Source: Thermoplasmata archaeon | GTDB taxonomy: Archaea > Thermoplasmatota > Thermoplasmata > Lutacidiplasmatales > UBA184 | Direction of reading: 5' to 3' | Length of the DNA stretch: 64,000 bases | Assembly: GCA_021828195.1 (NCBI GenBank) | Contig: JAKASQ010000004.1 | Span: 16,689 to 80,688, forward strand | Shown: positions 14,495 to 23,477 of the stretch, piece after piece | How positions within the stretch are numbered: the first letter of the stretch is position 1 | Layout: each line of letters starts with the position of its first letter | Program-made: the position numbers and the translations under genes | Notes under the pieces: model-generated | Told to the model about the DNA's origin: nothing | The model's database searches: none | What the model saw: the letters and a program-made list of their open reading frames with translations, nothing else

Positions 14495-16333
14495 ATGGAC
14501 GAGGCTCAACCCCACCCCACGCACGTCGTCGACTGCGACATCCTGATCGTCGGCGGCGGTTTCGCCGGCTGCGGTGCGGCCTACGAGGCGCGCTACTGGG
14601 GCCGCGACCTCAAGATCGTCATCGCCGAGAAGGCCGCGATCGAGCGGAGCGGCGCGGTCGCCCAGGGACTCTCGGCGATCAACTGCTACATGGGCATGCG
14701 CTGGAACGAGAACCAGCCCGAAGACTTCGTCCGCTACGTGCGGAACGACCTCATGGGCCTCTCCCGAGAGGACCTCGTCTACGACATGGCCCGACACGTC
14801 GACTCGACCGTCCATATGCTGGAGGAGTGGGGACTCCCGATCTTCACCGACCCCAAGACCGGTCGGTACGTGCGCGAAGGTCGCTGGCAGGTCATGATCC
14901 ACGGCGAGTCGTACAAGCCGATCGTCGCCGAGGCGGCTCGCAAAGCCGCCTCGGAGCTCTACGAGCGAATCGTGGTGACCCACCTCCTGCCGGACGCGAA
15001 GGACCCGAAGCGGGTCGCCGGGGCGGTCGGGATCAATGTCCGCGATGGCTCGTTCTACGTCTTCCGCGCGAAGGCCGTCATCGTGGCAGCGGCCGGCGCC
15101 TCCCACATCTACCGCCCGCGCTCCGCCGGCGAAGGCTCGGGACGGACCTGGTACCCACCGTGGGCGACCGGGTCGGCCTACGCGCTCCTCATTCAGATGG
15201 GCGCCGAGATGACCCAAATGGAGAACCGACTGGTCGTGACCCGGTTCAAGGACGGCTACGGGCCCGTCGGGGCATGGTTCCTCCTGTTGAAGGCGGTGGC
15301 GACCAACGCCGCAGGCGAGCACTTCGAATCCGCCCGGCTCCCCGAGCTCAGAACCCGGGTCGGGGCGTACGCCGACGCGAAGCCGATGCCGACCTGCCTG
15401 AGGAACCACCTCATGCTCCAGGAGATCCTTGAGGGGAAGGGACCGATCCTGTTGCACACCGAACGCGTCCTCGACACCCCCGAGAAGGAAACGATCGGCT
15501 GGGAGGATTTCCTGAACATGACGATCGGCCAGGCGGTCACCTGGGCCTCCCAAGGGATCGAACCGACGAAGGACCCGTCGGAGCTCATCCTCTCCGAACC
15601 GTACGTGATGGGCTCCCATGCCGTCTGCGCAGGGGCGTGGACGAGCGGTCCCCAGGACGTCGCGCTGGGGGAGTACTCATGGGGGTACAACCGCATGACG
15701 ACGGTGGCGGGACTGTTCGGAGCGGGGGACACCGTGGGCGGTTCCGCCCACAAGTTCTCGAGCGGGTCGTTCACCGAGGGCCGTCTCGCGGCCAAAGCTG
15801 CGGTCGCATTCGTCCGGGACCACGCCGAGGCGCCGACCGTCGGGGAGGAGGAGATCGCCCGGTTCCGCAGCACGGTCTACGCGCCGTTGGACCGGTACGC
15901 GGAGAAGCGCGGGAACGTGACGGCGGGGACCGTGAGCCCAGACTACCTGTTCCCCGATCAGGGATTGAACCGCCTCGAGAAGATCATGGACGAGTACGCG
16001 GGCGGCGTCAGCGCCAACTACACGACCAACGAGCACCTGCTGACCCGCGCTCTCGAGCATCTTCGCCGGCTCCGGGTCGACCTCGGATCGATGGGGGCAC
16101 GGGACCTCCACCAGCTTCAGCGCGTCTGGGAGCTCGACCACCGCCTCTGGACGGCCGAAGCCGTCGTCCGACACACGCTCTTCCGGCAGGAGACGCGCTG
16201 GCCCGGGTACTACTACCGTGCCGACTATCCCCACGTGGACGACGAGAAGTGGCACTGTTTCGTCAATTCGGTCTTCGACCCGGCGACCCGCGAGTGGAAG
16301 CTGTTCACCCGGCCGTACCACGCGCTCATCTAG
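14495..16333 (+). CDS. aprA: Adenylylsulfate reductase alpha subunit
   Basis: FAD-containing catalytic subunit, 612 residues, within the range of the family (about 610-660). The dinucleotide-binding motif ILIVGGGFAGCGAAYEA is at 16-32, the FAD-attachment region AIERSGAVAQGLSAINCY follows, and the active-site region shows GRWQVMIHGESYKP and GSHAVCAGAW. A GGAGGGAG ribosome-binding site lies ahead of the ATG at 14495. No qmoABC or aprM genes are in this window, so the electron acceptor must be encoded elsewhere or be different (see the FixX-like gene). Together with Sat it completes the sulfite-to-sulfate arm. Confidence 0.95.
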   Translation: MDEAQPHPTHVVDCDILIVGGGFAGCGAAYEARYWGRDLKIVIAEKAAIERSGAVAQGLSAINCYMGMRWNENQPEDFVRYVRNDLMGLSREDLVYDMARHVDSTVHMLEEWGLPIFTDPKTGRYVREGRWQVMIHGESYKPIVAEAARKAASELYERIVVTHLLPDAKDPKRVAGAVGINVRDGSFYVFRAKAVIVAAAGASHIYRPRSAGEGSGRTWYPPWATGSAYALLIQMGAEMTQMENRLVVTRFKDGYGPVGAWFLLLKAVATNAAGEHFESARLPELRTRVGAYADAKPMPTCLRNHLMLQEILEGKGPILLHTERVLDTPEKETIGWEDFLNMTIGQAVTWASQGIEPTKDPSELILSEPYVMGSHAVCAGAWTSGPQDVALGEYSWGYNRMTTVAGLFGAGDTVGGSAHKFSSGSFTEGRLAAKAAVAFVRDHAEAPTVGEEEIARFRSTVYAPLDRYAEKRGNVTAGTVSPDYLFPDQGLNRLEKIMDEYAGGVSANYTTNEHLLTRALEHLRRLRVDLGSMGARDLHQLQRVWELDHRLWTAEAVVRHTLFRQETRWPGYYYRADYPHVDDEKWHCFVNSVFDPATREWKLFTRPYHALI

Positions 16334-16379
16334 TGGCTCCGCGTCGGACGCACATGCCTCGTGCGGATTCCGCCAGGGG

Positions 16380-17480
16380 ATGGCGCCCGTGAACCACGTC
16401 GAGGCGGTGGCCGACGACCCCCGGTACCTCGAGGGCAAGCCGGCATCCGAGTTCCATGCCTTCCTCGACGAGGTCTTCGCGGGTCTGGCAGAGTCGAACG
16501 GGACGGCGTTGGCCCGGGTTCGGTCCGACCGCCCCGTGCAGGTGATCGCGGACAGCCACGGGGATTACGTCTCCGTCGGGCGGGCGCTTCGCTATGCGCG
16601 GAGCCACGATCCGCCCCACCGGTTCGTTGGGCTCGGGGATTACATCGACCGGGCCACGTGTGGGGACCCGAAACCCACGGCGCTCCCGGGGGGGTCGATC
16701 TGGAACCTCGCATTCCTGCTGGCTTGGGCGACCCGAGCCCCCGATGAGGTGCTGCTGCTCCGCGGCAACCACGAGGCGCCCCGACGGTTCCCCGTGCCGG
16801 TGATGACGTTCCTCAAGGAGTTGCGTCGGCACTTCCCGCGCGAGGAGGCGTTCGGCCTCTACTGTCGCTGTCTCGATGTGTGCGACCGCCTTCCGGCGGC
16901 GGCGGCGACCGAGAACGGGGTCTTCCTCGCCCACGGGGGGATACCGCCCGGTTCGGCTTCCGCCCGGCTCGGGTCGCGACCGATCGATGATCGGGTCCTC
17001 GAAGGGCTCCTTTGGAGCGATCCGGCCGAGGACTACGAGGACCGGGGGATCGGTTTCTCCTATACCGCGAAAGACCTCGAGCGATTCCTCGGGAGGAACC
17101 GCTGGCGCGTGATGGTCAAGGGCCACGCCCCGGCGCATCTCGGACGGTCGATGTACGGGCGGCAGCTGCTCACGATCCATACGTCGGACCTCTTCCAGGA
17201 TCTCGGTCACCGCGGCATCCTGATGGCCGAGATCCCCGCGATCCGACGCGTCCGCTCGACCCGGGACCTGACCGTGCGCCAGCTCGTCCGCGGCGACTGG
17301 AAGCCGTACCGCGTGGCGGAGGGTCCCGCGGGACCCCGTCGGCGTTCCGTTCCCGCTCGAGGTCGAAAGGGACGACCAGGCGTCCCGATCCCCGCCGTCA
17401 TGCGTCGCGACGGGGCCGGTCCTCCCCACCGACACACTCTAATGCCCCGGAAGTTCGGACCGGACGGGTTGGATCCGTGA
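16380..17480 (+). CDS. PPP-family serine/threonine protein phosphatase-like metallophosphatase
   Basis: A calcineurin-like phosphoesterase of the PPP type with a full set of metal-binding motifs: ADSHGD (57-62), GLGDYIDRA (84-92), LLRGNHEA (126-133), LAHGG and KGHAP. The arrangement GDxHG-GDYVDR-GNHE is the signature of PP1/PP2A-like enzymes. It has 366 residues with a basic, Pro-rich C-terminal tail of about 60 residues. It overlaps sat as GTGA and follows aprA by 46 bases, so it belongs to the apr-sat transcript. Possible roles are protein dephosphorylation or hydrolysis of a nucleotide or phosphate by-product of the Apr/Sat reactions; only the fold and operon position are seen. Confidence 0.8.
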   Translation: MAPVNHVEAVADDPRYLEGKPASEFHAFLDEVFAGLAESNGTALARVRSDRPVQVIADSHGDYVSVGRALRYARSHDPPHRFVGLGDYIDRATCGDPKPTALPGGSIWNLAFLLAWATRAPDEVLLLRGNHEAPRRFPVPVMTFLKELRRHFPREEAFGLYCRCLDVCDRLPAAAATENGVFLAHGGIPPGSASARLGSRPIDDRVLEGLLWSDPAEDYEDRGIGFSYTAKDLERFLGRNRWRVMVKGHAPAHLGRSMYGRQLLTIHTSDLFQDLGHRGILMAEIPAIRRVRSTRDLTVRQLVRGDWKPYRVAEGPAGPRRRSVPARGRKGRPGVPIPAVMRRDGAGPPHRHTLMPRKFGPDGLDP

Positions 17481-18643
17481 TCCCCCATCCCCACGGCGGA
17501 CGGCTCATCGATCGTCTTCGGCCCGAAGGCGAAGTCGCTCGGCGCGAATCCGAAGCGCGCGACCTGCTTCGCATCATCCCGTTCGTGGACGAGGTCTACG
17601 ACGCGGAGAAGATCGGTCTCGGCGCGTACAGCCCGCTCGACGGTTTCCAGGACAGTGCCACCCTCGATTCGGTCCTCTCGCGCGGGCGCCTTCTGAACGA
17701 CCTCCCCTGGACGATGCCGATCCTCCTGGCACCGCCGGGGAGCGAGAACCAGGCGGTCGTCGAGTCGGCGCGTCCCGGTGACGAGGTCGGGCTGTTCGCC
17801 CCCGACGGCCGGTTGTTCGCCCTCCTCCACTTGGAGGAAAAGTACCCCTACGATAAGAAGCGGGTCGCGCAGGCCACCTACGCGACGACCGACCCGGCAC
17901 ACCCCAACGTCGGCGACCTCCTGGCCTCGGGCGATACCGTCCTAGCGGGCACGATCGACCTCCTTCGCCGGCTCGATCACCCTACCGGCGCTCTGGAGCT
18001 TGGGCCCGCAGAGACGCGGGCGGAGTTCGCCCGTCGTGGGTGGAAGACGGTCGTCGCCTACCAGACCCGGAACGTGCCCCACACCGCGCACGAATACCTG
18101 CAGCGATGCGCCCTCGAGCGGGAGGAGGTCGACGGCATGCTGATCCATCCGGTCCTCGGCCGGTTGAAGAAGGGGGACTACCGGCCCAGCGTCGTGCTCG
18201 AAGCCTACCAGGCCCTGATCCAGAACTACTACCCGACGGACCGAGTGATGCTGGCCTCGCTGAGCATCACGATGCGGTACGCGGGACCGAAGGCCGCACT
18301 CTTTCTCGCGATCGTCCGGAAGAATTTCGGCTGCGGGGAGTACATCGTCGGGCGCGACCAGGCCGGGGTCGGCAAGTACTACGACCCGTTCGCCTGCCAA
18401 CGGATCTTCGACGAGTTCCCGATCGAGGTCCTACCGCTCAAGTTCGCGGAGACGTTCTTCTGTCGCCGGTGCGGTTGGATGGCGACATCGCGCACCTGCG
18501 TGCACCCGCCGGAATCCCGGGTGGACACCAGCCAGAGCCGCATCCGCACGGCCCTGTCGAAAGGGGATGCCCTCCCGATGGAGATCATCCGCCCCGAGGT
18601 CGCGCGCGTCCTGGCCCGCGGCGACGTGCTCCTGCCCTCCTGA
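17477..18643 (+). CDS. sat: ATP sulfurylase (sulfate adenylyltransferase)
   Basis: A 388-residue archaeal/bacterial-type Sat. The active-site motif QTRNVPHTAHE is at 196-206, followed by HPVLGRLKKGDY and GRDQAGVGKYYDP. A zinc-type segment FCRRCGWMATSRTCVH is present near residue 330. The GTG at 17477 overlaps the phosphatase stop. In the oxidative pathway Sat converts APS and pyrophosphate to sulfate and ATP. It ends the plus-strand sulfur block and is followed by a strong hairpin at 18731. Confidence 0.95.
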   Translation: MIPHPHGGRLIDRLRPEGEVARRESEARDLLRIIPFVDEVYDAEKIGLGAYSPLDGFQDSATLDSVLSRGRLLNDLPWTMPILLAPPGSENQAVVESARPGDEVGLFAPDGRLFALLHLEEKYPYDKKRVAQATYATTDPAHPNVGDLLASGDTVLAGTIDLLRRLDHPTGALELGPAETRAEFARRGWKTVVAYQTRNVPHTAHEYLQRCALEREEVDGMLIHPVLGRLKKGDYRPSVVLEAYQALIQNYYPTDRVMLASLSITMRYAGPKAALFLAIVRKNFGCGEYIVGRDQAGVGKYYDPFACQRIFDEFPIEVLPLKFAETFFCRRCGWMATSRTCVHPPESRVDTSQSRIRTALSKGDALPMEIIRPEVARVLARGDVLLPS

Positions 18644-18730
18644 ACGGGGGGAGACGCCCCCGACCGTCGCCCCGATCTGCGGTCGACGGGTCACGACGGT
18701 CCGCCCGGTGACGACGTCGGCGAGCGCAAG

Positions 18731-18751
18731 CCCCCCCACTTGTTGGGGGGG
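18731..18751. terminator. GC hairpin between sat and the ribosomal stalk operon
   Basis: Seven C bases, loop ACTTGTT, seven G bases: a perfect 7-bp GC stem. It lies between two convergent transcription units (sat and rpl12) and may end or insulate both. There is no T-run, so termination is not certain. Similar hairpins with a CTTG loop occur at 20870-20889 and 40018-40033. Confidence 0.4.
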
Positions 18752-18873
18752 AGGAGGTCACGCCCCGGGAAACGTCGGGTCGCACGAGATGAGCGGACGG
18801 TCCGGGAGGACCTCGATCGGTCCGGCGAGGCGGTGACCGATCCCGTTCCAAAGCCGCTTTCGGATTCCCCAGT

Positions 18874-19194
18874 TTAACCGAAGAGGGCTGAGAGACCCTC
18901 GGCCGCCTCTTCCTCCGAGACGCCCTTCTCTTCCTTCTTTTCCTCTTCCTTCTTCTCGCCCTTGCCGTCCTTCTTCTCCGGGGCGGCGGGGGCCGCGGCC
19001 GGAGCTGCGAACGTCTCGGCCTTGGCGAGAACCTCGGTGACATTGACTCCCTCGAGGGAGGCGAGCAGCGCCTTGACCCGGGCCGCGTCGGGCGAGACGC
19101 CCGCTGCGCTGAGGACTTCCGTCAGGCCCCTTTCGTCGATCGGCTTTCCGGCGGCGTTGAGCAGCAGCGCACCATACACATACTCCATGTTCAC
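18874..19194 (-). CDS. rpl12: Large ribosomal subunit protein P1 (L12 family)
   Basis: Archaeal stalk protein of 106 residues. The N-terminal dimerisation domain starts [11 protein letters not shown] and contains [11 protein letters not shown]; an Ala-rich hinge ([13 protein letters not shown]) leads to a Lys/Glu-rich linker and the universal end AEGLSALFG, which binds elongation factors. The ATG at 19194 is used; an ATG two codons later is equally plausible. It is the last gene of the L1-L10-P1 operon. Confidence 0.95.
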   Translation of the reverse strand: MNMEYVYGALLLNAAGKPIDERGLTEVLSAAGVSPDAARVKALLASLEGVNVTEVLAKAETFAAPAAAPAAPEKKDGKGEKKEEEKKEEKGVSEEEAAEGLSALFG

Positions 19195-19224
19195 ACTCTC
19201 CGTTCGATTGGTTTCGGGGATTCC

Positions 19225-20085
19225 CTACTTGCCTGTCAGGTGTTGGATCGCCGCCGCCTCGCGCATGGCGCGGGCGAACAGCGCGGGGATGGTCTCCTTC
19301 GTGATGTACCCACCCGCCACGGCGAGGCCGAGGGCACTGCGGTGGGCGCGCGCGAGGAGGATCGGGATCGAGGTCTCGGTTGGGTAGGCGATCTCGACCG
19401 CGAGGCCGAGCGCCGCACGGGCCGAGCGGGCGAAGGACGCCCGCAGGGCCTCGAGATCGATCGCGAGCGCGTCGTGCGGGTAGAACGTGTCTCCATCGAC
19501 GAGGGCGCGGAGATCGAGCCCGACCTCGAGCGGAAAGATCTCCATGCGGGTCAAGAGGCCCGCGACCTCGCGGGAGATCGTAGCTCCCTGCTTGACGATG
19601 GTCGTGTCCCTCTTCAGGACGACCTTGCCCTTCTCGATCGCAGCGGGGAAGCCCGCATGTTGGAGCTCGCCGACGATTGGGCCGGGCTTGAAGCTCGTGG
19701 TCCCGGCGGGAACGACGATGTCGGCTGGAGCGACTTCGCCGCCGCGGGCCGGGGTCGGAGAGCGAGTGGCCGCGAACTCCGCGAAGAGCGCGAAGGGGTT
19801 CCCTTCGGCGGAGAGGACCGCGGTCTGGTCCTCGATCTGAGCGAGGAGAGGTTGGAGCGATGGGCGGGTCTCGATCGCGCGCTCGATCGCGTGCCGGACG
19901 GTGCTGTTCGGAGCCACCAAGATCGGGTGACCTCGGTTGCGCAGCTCCTGGCGCATGGACTGGAGGGCGGATGCGGGAACTCCACGGAGCCCGACCAGCG
20001 CGGTGACCTTGCCGCTGGCGACGGTAATGCGCATCGCCTCGACACGTGCGATCTTCTCGGGACGGAGGGTCTTCCTGCCGGGCAT
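19225..20085 (-). CDS. rpl10: Large ribosomal subunit protein L10 (P0)
   Basis: Stalk base protein P0, 286 residues. The rRNA-binding domain has VTALVGLRGVPASALQ and LRNRGHPILVAPN, and the later segment FKPGPIVGELQHAGFPAAIEKG is typical of archaeal P0. The P1-binding helices are present (ARAHRSALGLAVAGGYITKE). The protein stops at IQHLTGK, directly after these helices, so the acidic tail ending in a 'GLxxLFG'-like motif, which many archaeal P0 proteins share with P1, is missing. Factor recruitment would then rest on P1 alone. Confidence 0.95.
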   Translation of the reverse strand: MPGRKTLRPEKIARVEAMRITVASGKVTALVGLRGVPASALQSMRQELRNRGHPILVAPNSTVRHAIERAIETRPSLQPLLAQIEDQTAVLSAEGNPFALFAEFAATRSPTPARGGEVAPADIVVPAGTTSFKPGPIVGELQHAGFPAAIEKGKVVLKRDTTIVKQGATISREVAGLLTRMEIFPLEVGLDLRALVDGDTFYPHDALAIDLEALRASFARSARAALGLAVEIAYPTETSIPILLARAHRSALGLAVAGGYITKETIPALFARAMREAAAIQHLTGK

Positions 20086-20093
20086 CTTCCTTC

Positions 20094-20732
20094 CTACCAG
20101 AGCCGGACGGCCGGCCCCATGGTGGTCTTGACGTAGACCGACTCGATGTTCGTTCGACCGCGCTCAAGCTTGCCCACCACCCGGCTCAGGAGCGCATCGA
20201 CGTTCTGTGCGATCTGTTCCGGCGGCATTCCGCGGGCTCCGACAGCGGCGTGGAAGGTGCGGTTGCCCTTCGAGCGGACTCGGACCGATCGTTGAAGCGC
20301 CTTGATCAGGTTCGTGGGATCGCTGCCGGGAGGAACGGGGCGGGGCATCTTGCCGCGCGGACCGAGTACCACTCCGAGGCGCTTGCCGATCGTCGGCATC
20401 AGCGGGGCCTCGGCGAGGAAGAAGTCGATGTCATCGACCGTGCGCTTCGCTCCCTTCGCGTCCTTCATGAAGTCCTCGAGTTCGGTGGACGGAATGATCT
20501 TGTCGGCGACCCCGCGGACCTTCTGGCACATCTCGGGAGTACCGAAGAGGGCCACCTTGACCGGCTTGCCACGCCCGCCGGGGAGAGGTACGTCGTCCTC
20601 CAGGCGATTCTTAGGGATCGCGAGGTCCAGGTCCTTGAGGTTGATGGAGAGCTCCACGGACTCGGGGAACTTGCGTTCCGGCCCCTTCTGGAGCGCCTCT
20701 GTGACGACCTCGAGCGAGTTGCGATCTGCCAT
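20094..20732 (-). CDS. rpl1: Large ribosomal subunit protein L1
   Basis: Archaeal L1, 212 residues from the ATG at 20732. The family pattern RKFPESVELSINLKDLDL, the central KRLGVVLGPRGKMPRPVP signature and the final segment NIESVYVKTTMGPAVRLW are all present. A longer open frame upstream is excluded because the TATA box lies inside it. It is the first gene of the operon; L11 is not found next to it in this window. Archaeal L1 often represses its own mRNA by binding near the start, which was not tested here. Confidence 0.95.
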   Translation of the reverse strand: MADRNSLEVVTEALQKGPERKFPESVELSINLKDLDLAIPKNRLEDDVPLPGGRGKPVKVALFGTPEMCQKVRGVADKIIPSTELEDFMKDAKGAKRTVDDIDFFLAEAPLMPTIGKRLGVVLGPRGKMPRPVPPGSDPTNLIKALQRSVRVRSKGNRTFHAAVGARGMPPEQIAQNVDALLSRVVGKLERGRTNIESVYVKTTMGPAVRLW

Positions 20733-20767
20733 CGGTGAATCCGGTGCGGCGGCGGAGCAGGCACCCC

Positions 20768-20776
20768 TACTTAAAG
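20768..20776 (-). promoter_or_regulatory. TATA box of the ribosomal stalk operon
   Basis: On the minus strand the bases read CTTTAAGTA, about 40 bases before the L1 ATG. The predicted start of transcription is near 20743, giving a leader of about 10 bases. Confidence 0.55.
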
Positions 20777-20815
20777 CGTACGAGAGTGCTTCTGGGCTTT
20801 CGGGGAGGTGTCTAA

Positions 20816-21037
20816 TCACCAAAACGCATCGCAGCGACCGTTCCATCCTACAAGTGAAAGCCGAGAGGGCCTCCCTACTTGTGGGGAGGATGAATCGGCC
20901 TTCACTTGTAGATGGAAATCCTCCAAGACGATGGCCGCCCGTCGCCTCCGAGCCGCTTCCACGAGGCCCTTACGGACTAGGTGAATGCGCTGCGAGACGC
21001 GGGTGCGGCCGTTAGGGTCCCCCAAAAACGCGAGCAC
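20816..21037 (-). pseudogene. Probable relic of a TnpB (IS200/IS605 OrfB) gene
   Basis: A 73-codon frame, blocked upstream by a TGA, contains RVSQRIHLVRKGLVEAARRR followed by AAIVLEDF. This matches the part of TnpB nucleases around the second catalytic acidic residue (pattern 'R....lH..s..lve.A....a.IVlEDL'). The preceding and following catalytic parts are missing, and downstream of VLEDF the frame runs into a nested inverted repeat. I read it as a heavily deleted IS605-type element. The match is by eye and short, so chance resemblance cannot be excluded. Confidence 0.4.
20842..20916. repeat. Nested 22-bp inverted repeat with inner hairpin
   Basis: The outer arms are 20842-20864 and 20895-20916, which pair over 22 positions with one bulge and one mismatch (core CTACAAGTGAAAGCCGA against TCGGCCTTCACTTGTAG). 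Inside lies a second stem, CCTCCC (20870-20875) with GGGAGG (20884-20889), around the loop TACTTGTG. Long imperfect palindromes mark the ends of IS200/IS605 elements, and this one directly follows the TnpB-like relic. Confidence 0.6.
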
Positions 21038-21152
21038 ATTTCACATCCGGTTTCAAAGCGTCCCTGCAGCAGCTTCCCAAAGCGCACGGCTTAAGACCCG
21101 GGTTCGGGTCGCTCCGGGCGGAGACTCTCGCGGGGAGGCTCCGCCTCGAGTC

Positions 21153-22559
21153 ATGCCGGCGCACGAATTCTGCGGCGTCGTCGGAGTATCCCTCCAGGGC
21201 AAGCCGGCGGCCCCTCAACTGTTCCGGGGCCTGCGGGCCCTCCAGCATCGGGGCCAGGAGTCCGCCGGAATCGCCACGACCTCCCACGGAGTGCTCCATC
21301 TGCGCAAGGGGATGGGACTCGTCCACGAGATCTTCACCGAGGAACTCGTCGATGCGCTCCGGGGGACGACCGGCATCGGCCACACCCGCTACTCGACGAC
21401 CGGCACGAGCGACCTCGAGAACGCCCAGCCGCTGGTCGTGAAGCTGCGCGGCGAGGACGCCGCGATCGCGCACAACGGCGACCTCGTCAACTTCGAGCGC
21501 ATCCGACGTCGGCTCCAGGCGCAAGGCGTGGAGCTGATGGGCTCTGCGGACAGCGAGACCATGGCGCAGATGATCGCCATCGAATACGGCCGCACGCGCG
21601 ACCTCGAGCCTGCGATCCGTCGCGCCTGCGCGGAGCTCGTGGGTGGGTACGCGGTGGTCCTGATCGTCGGGAACCGCATCGCGGCGTTCCGCGACCCGCT
21701 CGGGATCCGTCCGCTCGTTCTCGGCTCCCTCGAAGGGGGGGTGGCGGTCGCGAGCGAGTCGGTCGCTATCGAGCTGATGGGCGGTCGGACGATCCGGGAT
21801 GTCGAGCCCGGCGAGGTCCTCATCCTCGAGCACGGGGCGATCACGCACACCTCGAAGATCGCCGGGACGGGAGAGCGCGCCCACTGTATGTTCGAGTGGG
21901 TCTACTTCTCCCGACCGGATTCGGTCGCCGAGGGTCGATCCGTCTACGAGGTCCGCCACCGGATCGGCCAGCAGCTCGCGCGCGAGGCGCCGATCGATGC
22001 CGATATCGTGGTGCCGGTCCCCGACTCCGCGCGCCCGCAGGCGCTCGGGTTTTCGGAAGCGACCGGGATCCCGTACGCCGAGGCGCTGATCAAGAACCGG
22101 TTCGTCGAACGAACGTTCATCCTTCCCGACCAGAAGCGCCGCGAGCAGGAGGTTCGTGTCAAGCTCCACCCGGTCCCGGGGCTCCTCAAGGGCCGACGGA
22201 TCGTCCTCCTGGACGACTCGATCGTGCGCGGAACCACGCTCCGCGAGATCATCGGCATGGTCCGTTCGGCCGGTGCTTCCCGGGTCGACGTCCGGATCGG
22301 CTGCCCGCCGATCCGCGCGCCGTGCTACTTCGGCGTCGACATGAAGGTGCGCAAAGACCTCGTGGCGGCGGATCGTACCGAGGAAGAGGTCAGCGCGGTG
22401 ATCGGGGCGGACAGCGTCCACTACCTTTCCATCCCCGGGCTCGTCGAGGCACTGAACATCAAGGCGGAGAACCTGTGCCTCGGTTGCCTCACCGGGCGCT
22501 ACCCGGTCGAGGTCCCCCAGGAACGTCACCGCTACCAGAAGTCGCTCGCGGAGTTCTAG
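21153..22559 (+). CDS. purF: Amidophosphoribosyltransferase
   Basis: First committed enzyme of purine synthesis, 468 residues. MPAHEFCGVVGV places the glutaminase nucleophile at C7, so the short propeptide MPAHEF would be removed to expose it. LRALQHRGQESAGI, GIGHTRYSTTG and AIAHNGDLVN are the N-terminal glutamine amidotransferase motifs, and RIVLLDDSIVRGTTLREI is the PRPP-binding loop. Late Cys residues (GCPPIRAPCYFG, ENLCLGCLTGRY) fit the type of PurF that carries a [4Fe-4S] cluster. A TTAAG element lies about 60 bases upstream. The downstream Nop5-like gene starts three bases after the stop. Confidence 0.95.
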   Translation: MPAHEFCGVVGVSLQGKPAAPQLFRGLRALQHRGQESAGIATTSHGVLHLRKGMGLVHEIFTEELVDALRGTTGIGHTRYSTTGTSDLENAQPLVVKLRGEDAAIAHNGDLVNFERIRRRLQAQGVELMGSADSETMAQMIAIEYGRTRDLEPAIRRACAELVGGYAVVLIVGNRIAAFRDPLGIRPLVLGSLEGGVAVASESVAIELMGGRTIRDVEPGEVLILEHGAITHTSKIAGTGERAHCMFEWVYFSRPDSVAEGRSVYEVRHRIGQQLAREAPIDADIVVPVPDSARPQALGFSEATGIPYAEALIKNRFVERTFILPDQKRREQEVRVKLHPVPGLLKGRRIVLLDDSIVRGTTLREIIGMVRSAGASRVDVRIGCPPIRAPCYFGVDMKVRKDLVAADRTEEEVSAVIGADSVHYLSIPGLVEALNIKAENLCLGCLTGRYPVEVPQERHRYQKSLAEF

Positions 22560-22562
22560 GGT

Positions 22563-23477
22563 GTGGCCGGCGCGCTCCTTCTATCCCGGGGCCGGTACGT
22601 CTTTCTCCTCCGACCGGCTCCGGCCCGCCTCGTGGCGGCTCCGATCGCGGATGACCGGACCGCAGCGGCCCGCCGTTTGACCGGCGGGGCCCCGACGGAG
22701 CTCCCGCGGGCGATCGTCGATGCGATCCGGTCCCTAGGTCCCGCACCGCTCGCGGTAGATCCTCCGATGCTCGGCGGCCCGGCGAGCGAGCTCGGTGCCG
22801 CGATCGTGGGGCTCTCGCCGGCGGAGGTGCGTCGCGCACGGGAGGCGCTGCCGCCCCTCGAACCCCTCGAGGAGCGGCTCTTGATCCTCGCGGTCGGGCG
22901 AGCCGCCCTGGATGAGGCGATGCGCTCTCCGGAGGAGATGCTGGTGTCGCTGACGCGGGAAGAGGAACGTCTGGAACGTGCGCTTCGGAGGGAGGGTAAC
23001 GCGGCGGAGCAGTTCGTGTCCGTCCCCGATTCGCCCCTCGCGGCGTACGCCGAAGCGTGGGACGGGTTCCGAAGGACCTTCATGCGTCACCACTCCGAGC
23101 TCGAAGGACGGGTCCGATCGCTGGCTCGGGAGATCGCGCCCAACCTCTCGGCGGTGGTCGGCGCCAAGGTCGCCGCGCGCCTCATCGCGCTCGCCGGCGG
23201 CCTCGAGCCGCTCGCCCGCGGGGACTCGGCGCGTCTCCAGCTGCTCGGATCGCGCCGACGGCCCTCCCGCGATCGCGGGCCCCGGTTCGGGGTGATCCGC
23301 ATCGCCGATCGCATGTCGGACGTCCCGGACGATCGGAGGGGCGCCTACGCGCGTAGCCTGGCGGCCCTCGCCGTGACCGCCGCCCGTGCGGACGCGTACA
23401 CGCGCGCGGACCTCACCGCGAAGCTTCTCGTGCGTCGGGATCGACGGGTCGAGACCCTGCGTCGGAGGCGTTCGTGA
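22563..23477 (+). CDS. nop5: Nop5/Nop56-like box C/D snoRNP protein
   Basis: Scaffold of the C/D RNA-guided 2'-O-methylation complex, 304 residues from a GTG at 22563. The C-terminal Nop domain is clear: ELEGRVRSLAREIAPNLSAV, then GAKVAARLIALAGGLEPLA, followed by LQLLGSRR. The region before it is shorter than the coiled coil of typical archaeal Nop5 (usually 370-420 residues in total), so this is a compact version. It overlaps the fibrillarin gene by four bases (GTGA), the usual archaeal pairing. Confidence 0.88.
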   Translation: MAGALLLSRGRYVFLLRPAPARLVAAPIADDRTAAARRLTGGAPTELPRAIVDAIRSLGPAPLAVDPPMLGGPASELGAAIVGLSPAEVRRAREALPPLEPLEERLLILAVGRAALDEAMRSPEEMLVSLTREEERLERALRREGNAAEQFVSVPDSPLAAYAEAWDGFRRTFMRHHSELEGRVRSLAREIAPNLSAVVGAKVAARLIALAGGLEPLARGDSARLQLLGSRRRPSRDRGPRFGVIRIADRMSDVPDDRRGAYARSLAALAVTAARADAYTRADLTAKLLVRRDRRVETLRRRRS

